Of a stretch of 64,000 bases of DNA, positions 19,926 through 30,940 are shown one piece after another. Each line of letters starts with the position of its first letter. The first letter of the stretch is position 1. The translations under genes and the position numbers were made by a program. The stretch is from a bacterium (GTDB lineage Bacteria > Bacteroidota > Ignavibacteria > Kapaibacteriales > UBA2268). The stretch lies in contig JAUIIX010000001.1 of assembly GCA_030431515.1 (NCBI GenBank), positions 1 to 64,000 of the forward strand. Reading direction: 5' to 3'. The notes under the pieces are model-generated. The model ran no database searches. It had not been told where the DNA came from and was given only the letters and a program-made list of their open reading frames with translations.

Positions 19926-21266
19926 TTATTTACCTACTACTCTTCTTCCGATAGAATAATATTCAAATTCTAATTCTTCCATTTCTTTTAATTCATATAA
20001 ATTTCTACCATCAAAGATTAGATGATTGTTTAGCAATTCTTTTATTTTATCAAAGTTAGGTGTTCTAAATACACTCCATTCTGTACAAATTACTAATGCA
20101 TCTACTCCTTCGATACAATCATACATATCATCTGCATAATAGATTTTATCACCAAATTTATCTTTTGTATTGTCCATTGCCTCTTGGTCAAATACTCTAA
20201 CTTTAGCACCTCTATCTAATAGATTTTGGATAACTTTATATGCAGGAGCATCTCTAACATCATCAGTATTAGGTTTGAATGCTAATCCCCAAATTCCAAA
20301 AGATTTTCCTTCAACATCGCCTTCAAATCTATTTATTATTTTATCTATAAATCTTAAAGTTTGTTTACGGTTTATTTCTTCTGTTGCTTGAACAATTAGT
20401 AAATCAGTTCCCTCTTGCATTGAAGAAAAATTAAGAGCTTGAACATCTTTTGGAAAGCATGATCCACCATATCCAAGTCCTGCAAATAAGAATCTTTTAC
20501 CAATTCGAGAATCAGAACCTATCCCTAAACGAATAGAATCGATGTCTGCGCCTACTTTTTCACAATAAGCCGACAAATCATTCATGAATGAAATTTTTGT
20601 AGCTAAGAATGAGTTTGCAGCATATTTTGTTACTTCAGCAGATTTTTCATCCATTATATATATTGGATTTCCACTTCTTAAAAATGGCTTATAAAGATCC
20701 TTCATTTTTTCACCAACCCAATCCGAAGAAGTTCCTATAACTACTCTTTCTGGTTTCATAGCATCTTCAACAGCGTAACCTTCTCTTAAAAACTCTGGAT
20801 TACTACATACAAAAACATTATTTTCATTACCTAATACTTCAGCAAAAATATTAGTTACTTTTTCTGATGTTCCAACAGGAACAGTAGATTTATCAACTAT
20901 TATTTTCTTCTCAGTAATATTTTCATTTTTAATAATATTAGCGATATCACGAGATACATTAAGCACAAATTTTAAATCTGCAGAGCCATCAGCGTCAGGT
21001 GGGGTTGGTAAGCAAAGAAAAATAATTTGACATTTTTCTACTGCTTCTTGAAGATTGTTAGTAAACTTGAGACGATTTTCTTCGATATTATGCACCATCA
21101 ATCTTTCTAAACCTGGTTCATAAATTGGGCTTATACCCTTTTTCATTTTTTCAATTTTTGCTTCATCAATATCAACACAAGTTACATCATTCCCGGTTTC
21201 TGCAAATGTAGTTCCTGATACTATTCCTACATAACCTGTACCAATAATTCCTATTTTAAAAGCCAT
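19926..21266 (-). CDS. UDP-glucose 6-dehydrogenase
   Basis: MAFKIGIIGTGYVGIVSGTTFAETGNDVTCVDID; GLGYGGSCFPKDVQAL (active-site Cys). Confidence 0.95.
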   Translation of the reverse strand: MAFKIGIIGTGYVGIVSGTTFAETGNDVTCVDIDEAKIEKMKKGISPIYEPGLERLMVHNIEENRLKFTNNLQEAVEKCQIIFLCLPTPPDADGSADLKFVLNVSRDIANIIKNENITEKKIIVDKSTVPVGTSEKVTNIFAEVLGNENNVFVCSNPEFLREGYAVEDAMKPERVVIGTSSDWVGEKMKDLYKPFLRSGNPIYIMDEKSAEVTKYAANSFLATKISFMNDLSAYCEKVGADIDSIRLGIGSDSRIGKRFLFAGLGYGGSCFPKDVQALNFSSMQEGTDLLIVQATEEINRKQTLRFIDKIINRFEGDVEGKSFGIWGLAFKPNTDDVRDAPAYKVIQNLLDRGAKVRVFDQEAMDNTKDKFGDKIYYADDMYDCIEGVDALVICTEWSVFRTPNFDKIKELLNNHLIFDGRNLYELKEMEELEFEYYSIGRRVVGK

Positions 21267-21277
21267 TAAACACCTTT

Positions 21278-21460
21278 TTATTGCAAATTAAAATTATATA
21301 AGTTCAAAATTACTAAAATTAATATTAATAATACTGCTATAGATAGCAGAAATTTGATTGCATTTTTAAACAATTTCCAGCAAATAAGAAATAAAATCGC
21401 AGCAACTATTACTTGAATATAAATAGGTTGACTTGCAATATATTGAATTATTCCGTCCAT
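21278..21460 (-). CDS. Small membrane protein
   Basis: 60-aa two-TM ORF tightly placed between the TonB-like gene and the UDP-glucose dehydrogenase gene. Confidence 0.5.
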   Translation of the reverse strand: MDGIIQYIASQPIYIQVIVAAILFLICWKLFKNAIKFLLSIAVLLILILVILNLYNFNLQ

Positions 21461-22252
21461 CTATCTCAAAATAAAAGTTAGAGGAATTCTACCAACCATA
21501 ATAGTATTATTACCTTCTGGTAATGGATTAAATCTCCATTTCTTTAATGCTTTTATAGCAGCTTCTTCGAGTTCTGGGTCAGCTTTCTGAATAGGTAAAA
21601 CACTAACAACAGTTCCATCGGCAAGTACTTTGAATTGCAAAATAATTTGAGATGAAGATTTTACACTATTTGGAAAATTAGGAAGTACTTTATTTAAAAC
21701 GGTTCTTCCTCCTCCACCACCCCAATCTATTTCACCAAAGCCATCGCCTTTCCCTTTGCCACGACCTCTCACTCCAAGACCAGAAGCTAAGGGGTCACTT
21801 GCTTTCATATCGCTTCCAACATTATCAGCATCATCACCAGTTACAGTTTTATCATTAGTTTTTGAAGACAATTTTTCAACTGGTTTATATGTATCTGCTT
21901 CAGCTATGTTGTCAGTTGTTTTTTTACTGATATTATTGCCAGAAGATTTCTGTGCATCTTCTAAATTCATTTTTGGTTTACTACCCTTCGATTTAGCTCC
22001 TTCTTCTGTCAGATTACCAGATTTTAAACCTGTATTATCACCTGAGCCGAGATTTAGCAAAGTAAGTGGAACAGTATTAACTTCAAATGGTTTTACTTCA
22101 CGTGGGGTAATATTAGCAATGTCAAATAAATAAATAGCCAAAGCTGTGATACCTATTCCAATCAACCAACCCTTGAATGTATTAGCATCCCATGGCAGTT
22201 TAATAGCTATCTGCTTATTTTCTTGACTTTCATAAGTTTTATATAAATCCAT
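21461..22252 (-). CDS. TonB-family energy transducer
   Basis: N-terminal TM; C-terminal LQFKVLADGTVVSVLPIQKADPELEEAAIKALKKWRFNPLPEGNNTIMVGRIPLTFILR. Confidence 0.85.
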   Translation of the reverse strand: MDLYKTYESQENKQIAIKLPWDANTFKGWLIGIGITALAIYLFDIANITPREVKPFEVNTVPLTLLNLGSGDNTGLKSGNLTEEGAKSKGSKPKMNLEDAQKSSGNNISKKTTDNIAEADTYKPVEKLSSKTNDKTVTGDDADNVGSDMKASDPLASGLGVRGRGKGKGDGFGEIDWGGGGGRTVLNKVLPNFPNSVKSSSQIILQFKVLADGTVVSVLPIQKADPELEEAAIKALKKWRFNPLPEGNNTIMVGRIPLTFILR

Positions 22253-22261
22253 AATTGCCTT

Positions 22262-23941
22262 TTATTTAACCCTATCAACCCAAGTCTGTGCATACCCTAA
22301 TTTAGAAGCTGTTTCCATTGCTTCAGACTTAGTATTAAATGAACCAAATCTAACTCTATACCAAATTTCATCTCTCACAACTTGTTCACTAATAAAAGCA
22401 TCATTAATATTCTGATTTCTCAATTTATTTAACCAATAATTAGCATCTTCCTTTGATTGAGAAGCGTAAATTTGAACTATAAATAATCCTTCATCGCTTT
22501 TCTCTTTTTTCGGATAAGCTAATTTATTATTTACTTCTGATGATTTACTAATTGTCGCTTTTTCAGTATTATTTTTAGCAATATCATTATTTTCAGTAAT
22601 TTTCTTATCACTACTTTTACGTTTATTTTCTGTATTAGTTATTACTTTTTCATTTACTTTCGTGTTTTCTTTTACATCTAACTTTTTAGATTGTATTTTT
22701 TTGTTTTCACTTTTAAGTTTAGGACTTAGAGAACTTATACTCTTTGATTTAGTTTTTTCTTCAACTTCATCAATTTTAGGAAGATTTATCTTCTGAACTT
22801 TCTTATTCTCTTCATTTGATTTAACATCTTTTTTATCATTATTCTCTGCCAAATCTTCAACATTTTCTAAATTCTTTTCAGTTATTTTATCATCTTTTTT
22901 GGAAATCTCATTAGATTTATCTTTTTCAATTTCATTATTATTATCTTTATTTTCATTTCTTGAAATAGAATTACTGCTATTTCCGTCAACATTGTCAACA
23001 AGAGTAGAGTCATTGCCTATATTTTCGCTATTGAAAAGAGTATCTTTATTTAGAATAGCAATAGTTAACATTGTAAGAAGTAAAACTGCAGCAATGCTTG
23101 AATAAACATAAAGCATTTTTTTGTTAGATTTCTTTTTATCATCTTTTTTAACTTCTTCTTTTACTTCTTCCTTTTTTTTCTCTTCTTCATCAGTTAATTT
23201 ATCAATACCAAAATTAGATGGCTTATCTGCGTCAATATCATTAAAATTCATAACACTGGCAGACATATCTTCATCTATAGGGAAATCATCTCTCGGAACA
23301 GATTCTTGATATTCATCAAAACTAAATTCATTAGCTTTTCTTTCACTTCCTCTTTGTAACTCAGATTCAACTAATCCTTTTAATGTGTCGTCTAATTGAA
23401 GTCCTTGTTCTTCATCAGGGTTATTACCTTCTAATGCGGCAATTTCTTCTTCACTTAATTCTTCAATACCAGAATCAACATCATTTTCCTTATCAACATC
23501 ATTTTCATCTTCGTCAAAAATAGAGTTATCAAACTCACTTTCATCTTCGTCAGAGTACTCAGAAAAGGCATCAAAATCTCCATCTGAATCTTCAAATGCT
23601 CCTGAAATACTTTCAGAAGTATCACTTTCGTCTAATGATTCTTCACTTGCACTTTCTTCATCGACCTCATCACCAAAATCAAAATTAGCTTCATCATCTA
23701 CATCTTCTAATTCATCAGATAAATCACCAAAATCTTCTTCACTATCAAATTCATCAGCACTGTCATCATCTTGGAAAAGAGATTCACCAGGAATTAATGG
23801 CTCTTCGATATAAGTAAAATCGGGTAATACTCCAGGATATGATTCTAAGTTTTCAAGTGCAAAAGTCTCATCACCTGTTTCGTTAGGAGTATATCCGGCT
23901 ATTTTTTCTTCTTCTGTTATATTTTTTTCTCTAATACTCAT
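22262..23941 (-). CDS. SPOR-domain protein with long acidic N-terminal region and one TM
   Basis: TM MLYVYSSIAAVLLLTMLTIAIL; C-terminal FIVQIYASQSKEDANYWLNKLRNQNINDAFISEQVVRDEIWYRVRFGSFNTKSEAMETASKLG. Confidence 0.8.
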   Translation of the reverse strand: MSIREKNITEEEKIAGYTPNETGDETFALENLESYPGVLPDFTYIEEPLIPGESLFQDDDSADEFDSEEDFGDLSDELEDVDDEANFDFGDEVDEESASEESLDESDTSESISGAFEDSDGDFDAFSEYSDEDESEFDNSIFDEDENDVDKENDVDSGIEELSEEEIAALEGNNPDEEQGLQLDDTLKGLVESELQRGSERKANEFSFDEYQESVPRDDFPIDEDMSASVMNFNDIDADKPSNFGIDKLTDEEEKKKEEVKEEVKKDDKKKSNKKMLYVYSSIAAVLLLTMLTIAILNKDTLFNSENIGNDSTLVDNVDGNSSNSISRNENKDNNNEIEKDKSNEISKKDDKITEKNLENVEDLAENNDKKDVKSNEENKKVQKINLPKIDEVEEKTKSKSISSLSPKLKSENKKIQSKKLDVKENTKVNEKVITNTENKRKSSDKKITENNDIAKNNTEKATISKSSEVNNKLAYPKKEKSDEGLFIVQIYASQSKEDANYWLNKLRNQNINDAFISEQVVRDEIWYRVRFGSFNTKSEAMETASKLGYAQTWVDRVK

Positions 23942-23950
23942 TTTACTTTG

Positions 23951-25534
23951 TTAAAACTTCCAATGAAATCCCATTGAAGCAAATAAAGATCTTTCCCGAT
24001 AATAGTTATAAATAAAAATATCTTGGTTAAATAGATTTTCTACTTTTGCAAAAATACTTAAATTTTTATTAATTAAATAATTAATGTCAAAATTCATGTT
24101 AAAGTAAGGGTCTAATTCATCAATATTCAGCAAGTCAACATACCTTGTTCCGACAAATTCAAAGCCAACTTTAGCACTTAAACCATTATTTAATTTTATT
24201 CGGTAATTCAATTCATTTTCAAAATCTGGGACATAAGTTAATTTCTTCTTTATACTATCGGTAGAAGTAATATTATACTTAAGTACTAAATCAATTGAAT
24301 GTACATCATCAAAGTTATAAAATCCATCAAAATACAAATTTAATATACTTGCATCAATATAATTAGGTGAGAAATATGATGAATCCATATTCACAAAATT
24401 TAAAACTCTATCCGCTAATTTATAATTTACTCCCATAGAAAAATTATAATCAATATCAGGGTGAAATAATATATTAGCAGCAATGTTTAACTTATTATAT
24501 TGATGATCAATATCAAAATCATAGTTTAAAAATCTATTCATATTAAATAGTTTATCAACAGTTTGCCTTTCTAAGCCAGATAAGAATGATCCTCTCATAG
24601 TCAAACTTTGCGATAATTTAGCGTTTATTCTTGCTTCTAATTTAAGAGCATTTCTAACACCATCATAGTAACTCGCTATTTGATAACCACCACGTAATTT
24701 TAAATCAAACCCCTCTGAAATGTAAGAAGCAATACCTTCTGCTAAAGCATAATTATTTGAATTTCCAAAGCTACTTCTTAAATCTGCTTCTACGTTAAAT
24801 CCAATTCTATATTTATTATAAGGATTTATTAATTGAAAATATCCATTCAAAGTTTGTTCTGAAAAATCAAGAGAATCACCTGTTGTTTTCATTACATTAA
24901 ATGCAGCACCTGTTTCAAAATTAAATCCTTCATAATGACCATCAACATCTAATCCCATTCCTAAATCAAGATTATTTCTTGTTTCAAAATCTTGAACAAC
25001 ATAATTATTATATCTATAATTTTGAAATTTTAAATTAGTTCTAGTTTTGCTTCCACCAAAAATAAAGAATTTTTCATCTGCAATATAATCTGAGAATAAT
25101 TGTGCATTTATTTTAGAATATTCTGCATTATCAATAAATCCACGACTTTGGTCATAAGTACCTTTTAGATATAAATCAAAATCATTAAAATCAGTTACAT
25201 ATCCTGCATCAACATTCGTAGAAATAAATCTACCGATTGAAGCTTCCACATATCCTTTTTCCTCAACTGGAACAACAGATTGGTATGGCAATCTTGAAAC
25301 TGGCAATACCGAAGGTCTAATTTTTTCTAACGAATTTAAGCTATCTAACTCACTTGCAGATAATTTAGGTACATTAGATGGATTTCGTTTAAAGCCAGAT
25401 TTTACATTAAGAAAATCGTTACCATAAATAATTGCTTCAGGTAAATCCACAGGTTTTTGTTCTTCTTTAGTCTCTTTTTCTTGACTAAATAAAGAAGTAA
25501 AACTAAAAATTAATATTATAAAAATAGCTTTCAT
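23951..25534 (-). CDS. Outer-membrane beta-barrel protein (TonB-receptor-like barrel, no obvious plug)
   Basis: Signal peptide MKAIFIILIFSFTSLFSQ at an internal Met, giving a 4-bp ATGA overlap with the upstream gene; many amphipathic strands; ends SLFASMGFHWKF. Confidence 0.75.
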   Translation of the reverse strand: MKAIFIILIFSFTSLFSQEKETKEEQKPVDLPEAIIYGNDFLNVKSGFKRNPSNVPKLSASELDSLNSLEKIRPSVLPVSRLPYQSVVPVEEKGYVEASIGRFISTNVDAGYVTDFNDFDLYLKGTYDQSRGFIDNAEYSKINAQLFSDYIADEKFFIFGGSKTRTNLKFQNYRYNNYVVQDFETRNNLDLGMGLDVDGHYEGFNFETGAAFNVMKTTGDSLDFSEQTLNGYFQLINPYNKYRIGFNVEADLRSSFGNSNNYALAEGIASYISEGFDLKLRGGYQIASYYDGVRNALKLEARINAKLSQSLTMRGSFLSGLERQTVDKLFNMNRFLNYDFDIDHQYNKLNIAANILFHPDIDYNFSMGVNYKLADRVLNFVNMDSSYFSPNYIDASILNLYFDGFYNFDDVHSIDLVLKYNITSTDSIKKKLTYVPDFENELNYRIKLNNGLSAKVGFEFVGTRYVDLLNIDELDPYFNMNFDINYLINKNLSIFAKVENLFNQDIFIYNYYRERSLFASMGFHWKF

Positions 25535-26868
25535 ATTCTTGCCAATGAACCCATAGGGTCCCAAATAGGTAAAACAATTGCTTCTTTTTTAAAATTCTCT
25601 CTATCTTCTTCACTCAATAAATCTTTATGAATAACTACTTGAAAAACATTATCAATGAACCATTGATTATTCATTACGAAAATTCCTTCAAATCCAACTT
25701 CACTTCCCCACGAGTTCTCTACTTTCCATTTTTCTACTTCGTCATTTTTGATATTAGCCCCAATAAAGACCATAGCGTGTGTCATTTTACTATGACAGTA
25801 TGTTAAGCGTTTTCCTTTATCTAAGTCAAGACAAGTAGCTAATGCCTCATTATAATCAAATAATTCGCTATGCATCAGTCCTTTTTGTCTATCTAAATGC
25901 TTACCCATATCACAACCGAACCAAACTGCTTCTCCTCGCTCCAGTTGTTTGCGAGAGTAGTCAACTAATTTTTCAATTTCTAAGTTAAGATATTTAATTT
26001 CTTTACCACCAACTACATTACCAAGATATTCAATAGTATAAGTTTTATTAAATGCTTTATCTTCTGTAGGAGCATTTATCAAACTAATATAATTAGACAA
26101 CTCACACTTTAAAAAATCCTTATAAAAAGATTTAGGAGTTAAATCTTTATATATTTTATAATTCTTATCTTTATCAGTAAACTCTAAATCAAAAGTATTA
26201 ATTGGCTCACCAACAGAATAAACTAACATATTATAAATGTCATTCATACATTTAGTTTTCTTCTTGTAAATTTGCTCTTCAGTCATTTTCGATTTAATCA
26301 ATCTACGTAATAGAGCTGTACTTTGTCTTAGTTTTACTGCTAAAGCAAAATTCAAACTTTTAGTACTACTACTATTGAAGGACTCTGGAAATACCGACTT
26401 AGGAACAATACCATATTTCTCAATTAAGGAGACATACATATCCCATTGCCCACCATCAGGTATAGGGTCGCTCATCAAATTATATAAAGTTCTGTCATCT
26501 AAATCTCTATCACTAAGATTAATAATTGCTTCAAGATAATAATTACATTTTTCAAGTTTATCCCAAAACATTAACCAACTTTGAGAAAATTCAAAATCTT
26601 CTAAATTATGTTCAACAATAAATTTCTGTCTAACAGTATTCAAAGCTGCAAACAACCAACATCTACCACTCTTCTGCTGATGTGTTATTTTTGAAAAAGG
26701 TAATTCTAAAGAAAAAGTTGTGCTAAGTTCATCAGCAGCTTTTTTATTAAAAGCAACTTGTTCAATTCCAATATGCTTTAGTGCATTAGATATTAGATTC
26801 CTATGAGCAGATTTATCTCTGTTTGCTTCTAATTTTTCTATTACATCAAAATTTAATTCTTTAAACAT
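25531..26868 (-). CDS. C1-family cysteine aminopeptidase (bleomycin hydrolase/PepC-like)
   Basis: ITHQQKSGRCWLFAALNTVR (Gln/Cys), MTHAMVFIGA (His), KVENSWG (Asn). Confidence 0.93.
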   Translation of the reverse strand: MFKELNFDVIEKLEANRDKSAHRNLISNALKHIGIEQVAFNKKAADELSTTFSLELPFSKITHQQKSGRCWLFAALNTVRQKFIVEHNLEDFEFSQSWLMFWDKLEKCNYYLEAIINLSDRDLDDRTLYNLMSDPIPDGGQWDMYVSLIEKYGIVPKSVFPESFNSSSTKSLNFALAVKLRQSTALLRRLIKSKMTEEQIYKKKTKCMNDIYNMLVYSVGEPINTFDLEFTDKDKNYKIYKDLTPKSFYKDFLKCELSNYISLINAPTEDKAFNKTYTIEYLGNVVGGKEIKYLNLEIEKLVDYSRKQLERGEAVWFGCDMGKHLDRQKGLMHSELFDYNEALATCLDLDKGKRLTYCHSKMTHAMVFIGANIKNDEVEKWKVENSWGSEVGFEGIFVMNNQWFIDNVFQVVIHKDLLSEEDRENFKKEAIVLPIWDPMGSLARI

Positions 26869-26878
26869 TTTCTCTAAG

Positions 26879-29800
26879 TTATTTTTTCAAAAATTTATCA
26901 ATTCGTTTCAATCTACTTGCTGCAGTTTTACCGAAGTCATCTTCACTTCTTAATTCAACTAATATTCGATAATTTTCACTTGCATTCTTCCAGTCTTCAA
27001 GTTGTTCGTATATTTCACCCAAAGCCAATACAGATAAACTATACCAATCTTCATAACTTGTAAATTTATCTTTAACTTTATCATAAGATAAAATTGCAAG
27101 TTCATAATTCTTATCTTTTTTCCAGATTTCGCCAATTCTATAATTTGCCTCAGCAGCAAAATCTAAGTTAAAATCTTGATTACTTAAATAACCAAAATGA
27201 TATAAAGCCGAATCATTTTCACTTCTATTTTTATAGAACATTGCGACTCTATATCTCGCCTCAACTGTATAATCATTTAATCCATAGTTATTAGAAATAT
27301 CTTTATAAGTATCTATAGATTTTACGGTATCACCCAATGTATAATAGATTATAGCACGTTCAAAACCAGATTGAGCTGCCACATTACTCTCAGGATATAA
27401 TTTTTCTAAACTAAGAAAAATAGAATCAGCTTTATTAGGATTACTTAAATTCTTTTGCATCAATCCATTTTGCAACATTCCAAGTGGAGCATATTCAGAT
27501 TTAGGAAAAGTCTTTTGTAATTTAATAAATGCTTTTTCAGCTTGAGCAGTTTCTTCCATATTAATATACGATCGAGCTATCCAATATATTGCTTCTGCAT
27601 TCTCTTCTTTTTCAGGATATTTATCTACTATTTTATTAAATTCTTCAATTGCTTCTCCATATCTTCTGCTATCAAATTGTAATCTTGCTTTTCTTGACAT
27701 AAAGTCATAAGCGAAAGGAGATTTATCATTCTTACCAGTATATGCATCAATTATTTGAATTGCTTCATCTTCTCTACCTAGTAATACCAAACAATTCTGA
27801 ATTCCTTTCATAGACTCTGGAGCAAGTGATGATGCCGGATAAGAATCAATTACTTTTCTATAAGCTTCCATTGCTTTTTCATAGTTACCCTTATTATAAT
27901 TTGCATCACCAATAGTATAATATGATCTCGCTAAAAAATCACTATTAGGAAATGCTTCAATAAGATATTCTAAATTTGATATAGTTTCATCATATCTTTT
28001 TTGTTGAAGTCTAATCCAAGCAATCAAATACATTGCATTTGCAGCAAGTTGAGATTCATCATATCTTCTAACAAAATCAAATAAACTATTTACAGAATTA
28101 TCATATTTACCCATTCTATAATATGCATGACAAAGTTGATAAGCACAATACTCACCTTCTTCAGAATTAGGGTAGTTTTTAGCTACTCTTGCATAAGTAT
28201 CAGCCGCTTTATTGTAGTCTTTTATTATATAATATCCATCTGCCTGACGAGCTAATACTTCAATAGCATAATCTGATTTCGGATATTCTTTTACTAATTG
28301 GTCAAATACTTTTGATGATTTAGAAAAATCTTTTTGTCTAAAATGTGACCATCCTAATCCATAAATAGCATCCTCTCTTCTAATGTGAGCAGGAAACTTA
28401 TCTAAAAGTGCTTTATATGTTTGAGCTGCGTTAGTCAATAAATCAGATGCAAAATATGCCTCTGCCAACCAAAAATACGCCTCAGCTTTTCTTTCGTCAT
28501 TAGAACTTGAACTTAAAAAAGCCGATAATGGCTTGATTGCAAGCGCAGTTCTTCCATTTTGAACATAAGCAACACCTTGCTTAAATCTAGCTTCATTCAA
28601 ATACCATTCCTTGTAAGGAACAAATTTTTCATCTGCATTTTTAGCAATATCCTCTGCTTTAGAGTAAGTTTGAATTGCATTTTCCCATAAGCCCATATTA
28701 ACATAAACAGCTCCAAGAAGCAAATGTAATCTAATATCTGTTCGTGTGTCAAATGACTCCTTGATACCTCTTTCCAAAAATCTACGTGATACTTCCATAT
28801 CACCTTTCTCATAGTGAAGTTGTCCTAATTCCATAAGAATAATTCCAACATAAGGATATGAAGAATTCATAGATAATGCACTCATTTCTCTTTCTGCTAC
28901 CTCCAAATCACCTTTTCTTTTAAGTGCGATAACCTTGTATAACCTTGCTAAAGAAAGAGTATTATATTCATCATTTTTTAATTCAGAAATAATCTTATTA
29001 TAAGCAACTAAAGCTTCATCATTTTTACCAAGATTCAATAAGGCATAACCTTTACCTAACAAAACTTGGTATTTTAAATCAGAAGTAGAAAAAGTTTCTA
29101 AAAAAGAATTATAATAAACTAAAGCATTTTCATAATTACCAGATAAAGCTGCTATTTCACCACGTAAGTATAATATTTCTTCTAAAGCATGCTCTAAACC
29201 AACTTGTTCTTCTAACATTAAACCAATTGAATCTTTGTCATTAATATGCGACCAAGTAGTATTTGCTTTTTCAATAGTTGAAGCTGCACTCGTAACATCT
29301 CTTAAAGTCAAGTGATTAGCAGACTCTCTAATCAAAGATCTCAAATAATTATCAGAACTTGGATATTCTAATCTAACTTCTCTATAATTTTTAATCGCAT
29401 CATCATAATCTTTAAACAATTCAGAAATTTGACCTAAAGAGTAAACAGCATCATCAGCATAAATACCTTCAGGTTTAATTTCAATAGTTTCACGGAAAAT
29501 ATCTTTAGATTCTTTATATGAATTTTGGTGAGCAACAGCTATAGCTTGCCAGTAACAAGATAAGTGTGCTAAGTCTAAATATTTAGGATTTCCATTCTCT
29601 TTAGAATTATACTTTTCTAAAGATTCATTTTTTGCAGATTCAAAATAATTACTGGCATAATCCCATTTTCGATTTTGGAAATTTACCCTTGCCAAAGAAT
29701 AATAGGCGAAAGGAATTAGAGGAGAATTTGCTCTTTCTTTCACAAATTCTTTTAGTTTTTGTTCAGCAATAACATAATTGCCTTCTTTAAGAAAAATTTC

Positions 29801-30028
29801 AGATTCTAAAAGTAAAGCTCTATCATAAAAACTCGAAAAAGAAGTATCGCTTAAAAGCTTTTTAACTTCAATATCGGCTAAAAAGAGCTGATCTCTTTCA
29901 TAGAACTTATCAGTTTGAAAATAGAATTCATTCTGGTAACTAACATAATTACCAGGAGTTTGCCCCATTAAAAGACAAGGCAAAATAAACAAAAATCCTA
30001 TTATAAGAATAGACATTAGGATTCCCAA
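26879..30028 (-). CDS. Large tetratricopeptide-repeat protein, exported
   Basis: Signal peptide then more than ten TPR-like units (e.g. YPNSEEGEYCAYQLCHAYYRMGKYDNSVNSL; FPNSDFLARSYYTIGDANYNKGNYEKAMEAYRKVIDSYP). Confidence 0.88.
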   Translation of the reverse strand: MGILMSILIIGFLFILPCLLMGQTPGNYVSYQNEFYFQTDKFYERDQLFLADIEVKKLLSDTSFSSFYDRALLLESEIFLKEGNYVIAEQKLKEFVKERANSPLIPFAYYSLARVNFQNRKWDYASNYFESAKNESLEKYNSKENGNPKYLDLAHLSCYWQAIAVAHQNSYKESKDIFRETIEIKPEGIYADDAVYSLGQISELFKDYDDAIKNYREVRLEYPSSDNYLRSLIRESANHLTLRDVTSAASTIEKANTTWSHINDKDSIGLMLEEQVGLEHALEEILYLRGEIAALSGNYENALVYYNSFLETFSTSDLKYQVLLGKGYALLNLGKNDEALVAYNKIISELKNDEYNTLSLARLYKVIALKRKGDLEVAEREMSALSMNSSYPYVGIILMELGQLHYEKGDMEVSRRFLERGIKESFDTRTDIRLHLLLGAVYVNMGLWENAIQTYSKAEDIAKNADEKFVPYKEWYLNEARFKQGVAYVQNGRTALAIKPLSAFLSSSSNDERKAEAYFWLAEAYFASDLLTNAAQTYKALLDKFPAHIRREDAIYGLGWSHFRQKDFSKSSKVFDQLVKEYPKSDYAIEVLARQADGYYIIKDYNKAADTYARVAKNYPNSEEGEYCAYQLCHAYYRMGKYDNSVNSLFDFVRRYDESQLAANAMYLIAWIRLQQKRYDETISNLEYLIEAFPNSDFLARSYYTIGDANYNKGNYEKAMEAYRKVIDSYPASSLAPESMKGIQNCLVLLGREDEAIQIIDAYTGKNDKSPFAYDFMSRKARLQFDSRRYGEAIEEFNKIVDKYPEKEENAEAIYWIARSYINMEETAQAEKAFIKLQKTFPKSEYAPLGMLQNGLMQKNLSNPNKADSIFLSLEKLYPESNVAAQSGFERAIIYYTLGDTVKSIDTYKDISNNYGLNDYTVEARYRVAMFYKNRSENDSALYHFGYLSNQDFNLDFAAEANYRIGEIWKKDKNYELAILSYDKVKDKFTSYEDWYSLSVLALGEIYEQLEDWKNASENYRILVELRSEDDFGKTAASRLKRIDKFLKK

Positions 30029-30788
30029 TTGATATAAAATTCGTAGATTTACGATGCTGCAATTACAAAATAACTAAATTTATACGAGAAAAAGAAATTT
30101 TTTTTTTATTTTTCAATTATTGTTGATAATTTAGTAGAGATATTCAAGTGATAACATCTGAAATCTTACTTTCTAAAAAACTAGCACATTATATAGAGTA
30201 ACTTGTATTGAGCGAAGCTAAAATAAGAGATGGATGTTCGAGAAATTAACCAAGTATCTTTAAAAATAAATTACAAATATTTTAAAATAAAAATCTTTAT
30301 AAAAACTATTTAACTATTAATTTCGCATTGTCATTCAGAGCGTAGCGATGAATCCATGTATTTGTAGGGAATGGTTAGAAAACAACAAAACTTAAATTCA
30401 CAACCATTTTAAGATTAAATAAAAAGATATAAACTGCCTTACTGCTCAAAACCATTCCTAAATTGTCTATTATTAAAACGCAGTTCTTTGAAAAAACGAA
30501 AAAACACCATTTTTACTGCAAATACTGTAGAAACGGTATAAAACTCTGAATACTAATGATTTACAAACGGCACAAATATTAATAATGACTAAAAGCATAA
30601 AATTATCACTGCAAAAAACTGCAAATACTGCGAAAATAGGTCATTCAGAGCGTAGCGATGAATCCATAAAAATTCTCTATGTCATTATGAGGCGAAGTCG
30701 AAGAATCTTTAAAAAATGACAAACGTAATTCTGAACTCAGTTCTTTCAAAAACTGCAAATACTGTAAATAAAAAAATTGTAATCGTAA

Positions 30789-30808
30789 GGGAAATTCATG
30801 AATTTCCC
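30789..30808. repeat. Perfect 20-bp palindrome GGGAAATTCATGAATTTCCC
   Basis: Self-reverse-complementary; second copy at 31164-31183 and a degenerate copy at 53387-53408. Confidence 0.85.
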
Positions 30809-30924
30809 CTACAAAAAACAAAAAAACACAGATTTTACTGCAACTTTTTTCATCCGAAGGATAACACAAAAAATTCAGCGGAGCTAAATACTGCAGAAAT
30901 GACATAACTCTTTGTATTTCAAGT

Positions 30925-30940
30925 CTTCCCCTTGGGGAAG
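30925..30940. repeat. Hairpin CTTCCCC-TT-GGGGAAG
   Basis: 7-bp GC-rich stem; second copy at 31301-31316. Confidence 0.8.

Noticed and set aside
30645-30907. Overlapping short ORFs on both strands (30645..30905 - and 30716..30907 +)
   Set aside because: Inside the composite intergenic repeat array; translations of repeat modules with no domain signal.
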